Part shown: one piece after another, positions 58,021-60,993 of the stretch
Layout: every line of letters starts with the position of its first letter
How positions within the stretch are numbered: position 1 is the first letter of the stretch
NCBI RefSeq assembly: GCF_041080675.1
Contig: NZ_CP163522.1
Coordinates: 1-60,993, forward strand
Direction of reading: 5' to 3'
Length of the DNA stretch: 60,993 nucleotides
Source: Streptomyces sp. cg36
GTDB taxonomy: Bacteria > Actinomycetota > Actinomycetes > Streptomycetales > Streptomycetaceae
Translations under genes and position numbers: made by a program
Notes under the pieces: model-generated
What the model was told of the DNA's origin: nothing
Seen by the model: the letters and a program-made list of their open reading frames with translations, nothing else
The model's database searches: none

Positions 58021-60434
58021 CACGCCGCTCCTTCCGTGGCCGCCCACTCCAGCCCGAGGCCGGCCAGCGTCCGCAGCTTGTCGGCGGTCAGCTTGGTCCG
58101 GCGGCTCTTGGAGTTGGACAGGAACACACCGAGCCGCACCTCCGTCCCGTCCGGCAACGCCTCTACGTGGGCCCTGGGGACCTTCACAGAGCCCGTGCGG
58201 GCCTTGTACTGCGTCAGGGCCGCAACGCCCCTCTCGAAGGCGCTCACGGGCGCCGTGGACGGCTCCGTCGGCGCGGCCTGCTCCACCGGGGCCGGAGCGG
58301 GGGCGAGCGGGGTGACGCCGACGACCTCCAGGCGCTCGCGCTGCCCGTCGGCCAGGGCCGCCCACACCTCGGGCTTCCGCTGTCGCGCCAGCCACTTCCC
58401 CACGTCCATCCCGTGCACGGTGAAGCCGGGCAGCACCTCCGCCGGGCCTTCCTCGTCACGCACCAGCTCGCGCAGCGCGGCGTAGTGCCGCTGCCACTCG
58501 GTGGGCCACGACGGGTTCCAGTCCTCGTCTACGGCCACCAACGCGGCCTCCCACTCCGGGTGTTCGGCCAGCGCACCAGGACGGCGCAGGTTGGACAGCC
58601 ACTGGCCGACCGGCTTGTCGAGCGCGGCCGCCGACCTCGGAGCGCACAGCGTCCAGTGCTCCGCGAAGTACACCCGGGCCGCCGCCAGGCTCTCCTGGAA
58701 CCGCGCGTCGGCCGCCGACCAGGCCATGCCCAGCTTCTCCAGCCGCGCCGCGCGCCGGCCGTTCATCTGCCCGGCCCCGTAGGCGCGTCGCTGCTCCGCG
58801 ACCCAGGTCCCCAGCGGGAACGCGCCCTCCTTGTGCTCGTACGGCACCCGGGCGTGGCCCTCGCGCTCCGCGTACTCCTTGAGCTTCGCCCAGCCGCGCG
58901 CCCAGTCCTGCCGCTCCGTGTCGATCACGTTGAAGGACACCCAGTTCGCGACCATCACCGGATCACGCGGAGCCGCAAAGCGGAGCAGGAGACGGGTTTC
59001 TTCCTCGTTATCGGCGGGCGCGGCACCGATGTATTCGGAGGGCTGCACGTCGGCCTTCTGAGGCTCCTGCGGAATCGCCAGCAATTCCACGGCCTCTTCA
59101 TCGTGAGCCCGCAGACCCTCAAGGACTTTCACCAACGGCTTGTACGAACCCGAGGTGAACATGTCCTCCGGGCTTTCGTCAGGCTGGAGGAAAACCGGCA
59201 CGATCAAAGAGGCGAGCTTCCCCTGTCCGGGCTTCTGGCGCAGCGCCCGGCCGATGGCCTGCACGATGTCGTGCGGCGCGCCCTTGGGGTCCAGGAGCGC
59301 CACGGAGTCCACGGCCCGGATGTCCACGCCCTCCCCGAGGACGCGGCAGTTCGACAGGACCGCGCGTCGGGCGGTGGAGCCGAACTTGCCCAGCACGTCC
59401 CGCCGGCGCTCGGGGACGTGCTCGCCGCACAGCCAGTCCGCCCAGATCTCCGAGGGGTACTTCTCGGGCTGGTCAGCGTGCAGCCGCTTGGCCACGCGCT
59501 CCAGGCCCTCCGCGTACGCCGCGGCCTCTATGGTCCGGTGGTGGAAGGTGATGCAGGTCTGGAGGTTGTGCTGCTCCATCGTGTGCAGCAGCGCGGCCTG
59601 GAGCGCCCCCAGGCGCTGCCCGCGGACCTCCTCGGTGTGCCGCTCCTCGCCCATCAGCCGCTCAGGTGTCACCACCGGGTCCTGGAGCTCCAGGACGATG
59701 ATCTGGTACCGCGCCAGCAGCTTCCGCGACACCGCCGACGCCAACGAGAGCTTGTACAGGACCGGCCCGAAGACCTTCTCGTCGTCCATGGAGGCCGCCA
59801 TCTCGCGCGGCAGCGGGTCACGTACCCCTTCGGCGACCTCGCGGTTCAGGCGCTCTTCCCAGATGCGAGGCGTCGCCGTCAGGTACAGTCGGCGGTGCGC
59901 CGGGATCTTCGTCTGGTCGTGGATGTCCGCCCACGCCTTACCCATCGACCCACTGGTCCGGTGCGCCTCATCGACCACCGCCAGGTCCACCGGGTCGAGC
60001 TTCTGCCCGTAGGCGCCCTCGAACGCCTCCACGAGCACGCCCAGGGACGCGTAGGTGGCGTAGATGGTCACCGGCCCGGCACTGTGCCACAGCGCCAGCT
60101 GCACGGGGTTGGTGGTGCTCCGGACGCCCAGGTGCCACAGCTCCGGGTCGTCCAGCGGCGAGCACACCATGACGGCCGGCCCCTTGTGCCCAGCCTCGCT
60201 CCACGCCTTCACGGTCTGCGCCAGGAGATCGAGGGTCGGCACCACCACGAGAATGCGGCCCCTGGGCACGATTCGCTTTGCGGAGGCTGCCGCGATGATG
60301 GTCTTTCCTGTTCCGCACGCGGCGTGCACCTGCCCGCGCAAGCCATTCCAGGGAATGCCGCCCGGCGGGATATCGAGGCCGCGCACGATGGCGGCTACGG
60401 CCTCAATCTGGTGTTCACGCAGTTTCACGGCCAT
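58020..60434 (-). CDS. Telomere-proximal DEAH helicase with helicase-associated repeats (TtrA-like position)
   Basis: An 804-aa superfamily 2 helicase. Q-like motif LREHQIEAV (5-13), Walker A ACGTGKT (39-45), DEAH 155-158, LTATPRI (about 178), and the motif VI region VQAIGRALRQ. The C-terminal third has helicase-associated (HA) units such as WARGWAKLKEYAEREGHARVP. Such helicases sit next to Streptomyces telomeres (TtrA on SLP2 is needed for transfer). ATG 60434, with AAGGAG 9 nt upstream, is the real start; the open frame extending into the TIR lacks support. Confidence 0.88.
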   Translation of the reverse strand: MAVKLREHQIEAVAAIVRGLDIPPGGIPWNGLRGQVHAACGTGKTIIAAASAKRIVPRGRILVVVPTLDLLAQTVKAWSEAGHKGPAVMVCSPLDDPELWHLGVRSTTNPVQLALWHSAGPVTIYATYASLGVLVEAFEGAYGQKLDPVDLAVVDEAHRTSGSMGKAWADIHDQTKIPAHRRLYLTATPRIWEERLNREVAEGVRDPLPREMAASMDDEKVFGPVLYKLSLASAVSRKLLARYQIIVLELQDPVVTPERLMGEERHTEEVRGQRLGALQAALLHTMEQHNLQTCITFHHRTIEAAAYAEGLERVAKRLHADQPEKYPSEIWADWLCGEHVPERRRDVLGKFGSTARRAVLSNCRVLGEGVDIRAVDSVALLDPKGAPHDIVQAIGRALRQKPGQGKLASLIVPVFLQPDESPEDMFTSGSYKPLVKVLEGLRAHDEEAVELLAIPQEPQKADVQPSEYIGAAPADNEEETRLLLRFAAPRDPVMVANWVSFNVIDTERQDWARGWAKLKEYAEREGHARVPYEHKEGAFPLGTWVAEQRRAYGAGQMNGRRAARLEKLGMAWSAADARFQESLAAARVYFAEHWTLCAPRSAAALDKPVGQWLSNLRRPGALAEHPEWEAALVAVDEDWNPSWPTEWQRHYAALRELVRDEEGPAEVLPGFTVHGMDVGKWLARQRKPEVWAALADGQRERLEVVGVTPLAPAPAPVEQAAPTEPSTAPVSAFERGVAALTQYKARTGSVKVPRAHVEALPDGTEVRLGVFLSNSKSRRTKLTADKLRTLAGLGLEWAATEGAA

Positions 60435-60632
60435 TCCCGTGTTCTCCTTTTCGCGGAATGCGGCGCGTAATTGGAATGAGGGTCCGGCGCGGTGAGTGGC
60501 GGGCCGGGGTGGTGGTGTCTGGTCCCAGACTCTACACACCCGTACCCCGTGATGCATCACCCACGCGACAGCTTCCCCCTTGAGGCTGATACTTGGCCGA
60601 ATATCGCCCCGCGCGTGCGGTTCATAGGGTAT

Positions 60633-60993
60633 GCTGGCGGGGTATTGGTGAACGTGAGCGGCCGGTTTCGAGGGTGGGGGGTGGTCAGGGTGGAGCGCAG
60701 CGGAGCCCGTCACTGCGGTGGAGGCCGGCACTCGATCGGGCCGACGGTCCGTCACCCTTGTTGCGGGGGTGGTGGGCAGGAACCCCAAGCGCTACACAGT
60801 CCCGCGCGTGATGCACCTCCCCTCGTAGCCAGCCCCGGTGATCGCGCTTGCGCGGTCGCCTCCAATTCGCGCTTGCGCGAATTGCATTCCGTTCGGAATT
60901 CCGCTTGCGGAATTCCATTCCCCCGCTTGCGGGGGAATCCGAATTGCGCTTGCGCAATTCGCGCTCTATGCCCCGGCTTGCCGGGGCATATCC
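60633..60993. repeat. Right terminal inverted repeat and telomere tip
   Basis: 60633-60973 is the inverted copy of 1-342. A further 20 bases (60974-60993) complete the first palindrome (60968-60989, arms ATGCCCCGGC/GCCGGGGCAT, centre GCTTGC on this strand), which is cut at the left end. The window may stop at, or a few bases short of, the true 5' end. Between 60435 and 60632 only the helicase promoter region and a TGATGCATCA palindrome (about 60550) are seen. Confidence 0.93.

Noticed and set aside
60435..60788. Upstream extension of the helicase frame into the TIR
   Set aside because: The extension is translated TIR sequence also found at the left end without a gene. A good ribosome site marks ATG 60434.
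1..60993. CRISPR arrays, tRNA or rRNA genes
   Set aside because: No regularly spaced repeats with unique spacers, no cloverleaf with a CCA end and no conserved rRNA sequence was noticed by eye.

Overview
The window looks like an essentially complete linear plasmid (about 61 kb) from Streptomyces or a close relative. The evidence is high GC content with strong third-position GC bias, frequent GTG/TTG starts, a terminal inverted repeat (TIR; 1-342 and 60633-60973) made of small palindromes, a tap-tpg pair for telomere end-patching, a helicase gene next to the right telomere, a WhiB protein, XRE/DUF5753 regulators and a Streptomyces-type TraB (FtsK-like) conjugation cluster. No chromosomal housekeeping genes, rRNA or tRNA were seen.

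Layout. 1-1036: left telomere and gene-poor subtelomere. 1.0-2.2 kb: two overlapping, related winged-helix genes behind a 34-bp near-palindrome. 2.4-5.0 kb: small accessory genes and a probable toxin-antitoxin pair. 5.1-12.0 kb (all leftward): maintenance block with a large winged-helix/zinc protein (Rep candidate), a DciA-like (DUF721) protein overlapping it, tap and tpg. 12.0-13.0 kb: non-coding, repeat-bearing region (origin candidate) with one tiny ORF behind a perfect Shine-Dalgarno. 13.0-17.0 kb: split RibD deaminase/reductase under an XRE-TPR regulator, then a GntR-GNAT fusion. 17.4-37.1 kb (all rightward): long, tightly coupled conjugation/accessory cluster with WhiB, DUF2637 membrane protein, Gly-rich protein, TraB, membrane and zinc-ribbon proteins, a P-loop kinase, DUF4097, GGDEF and ASCH proteins. 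37.2-39.8 kb: leftward parB-parA operon with four parS-like sites. 40.5-42.4 kb: MobF-type relaxase. 44.25-45.06 kb: unusual repeat- and palindrome-rich non-coding block. 45.7-48.1 kb: replication-relaxation gene split by an 851-bp IS5-like element. 51.4-54.3 kb: FtsK-type ATPase followed by a paralogue that has lost its catalytic residues. 54.4-57.5 kb: DUF6879/XRE regulatory cassette and small genes. 57.6-60.4 kb: helicase with helicase-associated repeats, then the right telomere.

How it fits together. Rep plus DciA-like would start internal replication and load the helicase. Tap/Tpg would complete the ends. ParAB with its sites would segregate copies. TraB and the membrane proteins would move DNA between mycelia, with the relaxase and the second FtsK pair as possible extra transfer functions. 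The points most worth following are the telomere sequence (unlike the archetypal Streptomyces telomere by eye), the ATPase/pseudo-ATPase pair, the 44 kb repeat block, the parS variant and the IS-split gene, which is restored in frame when the IS is removed in silico. All functional calls come from reading sequence by eye; no database search was run.
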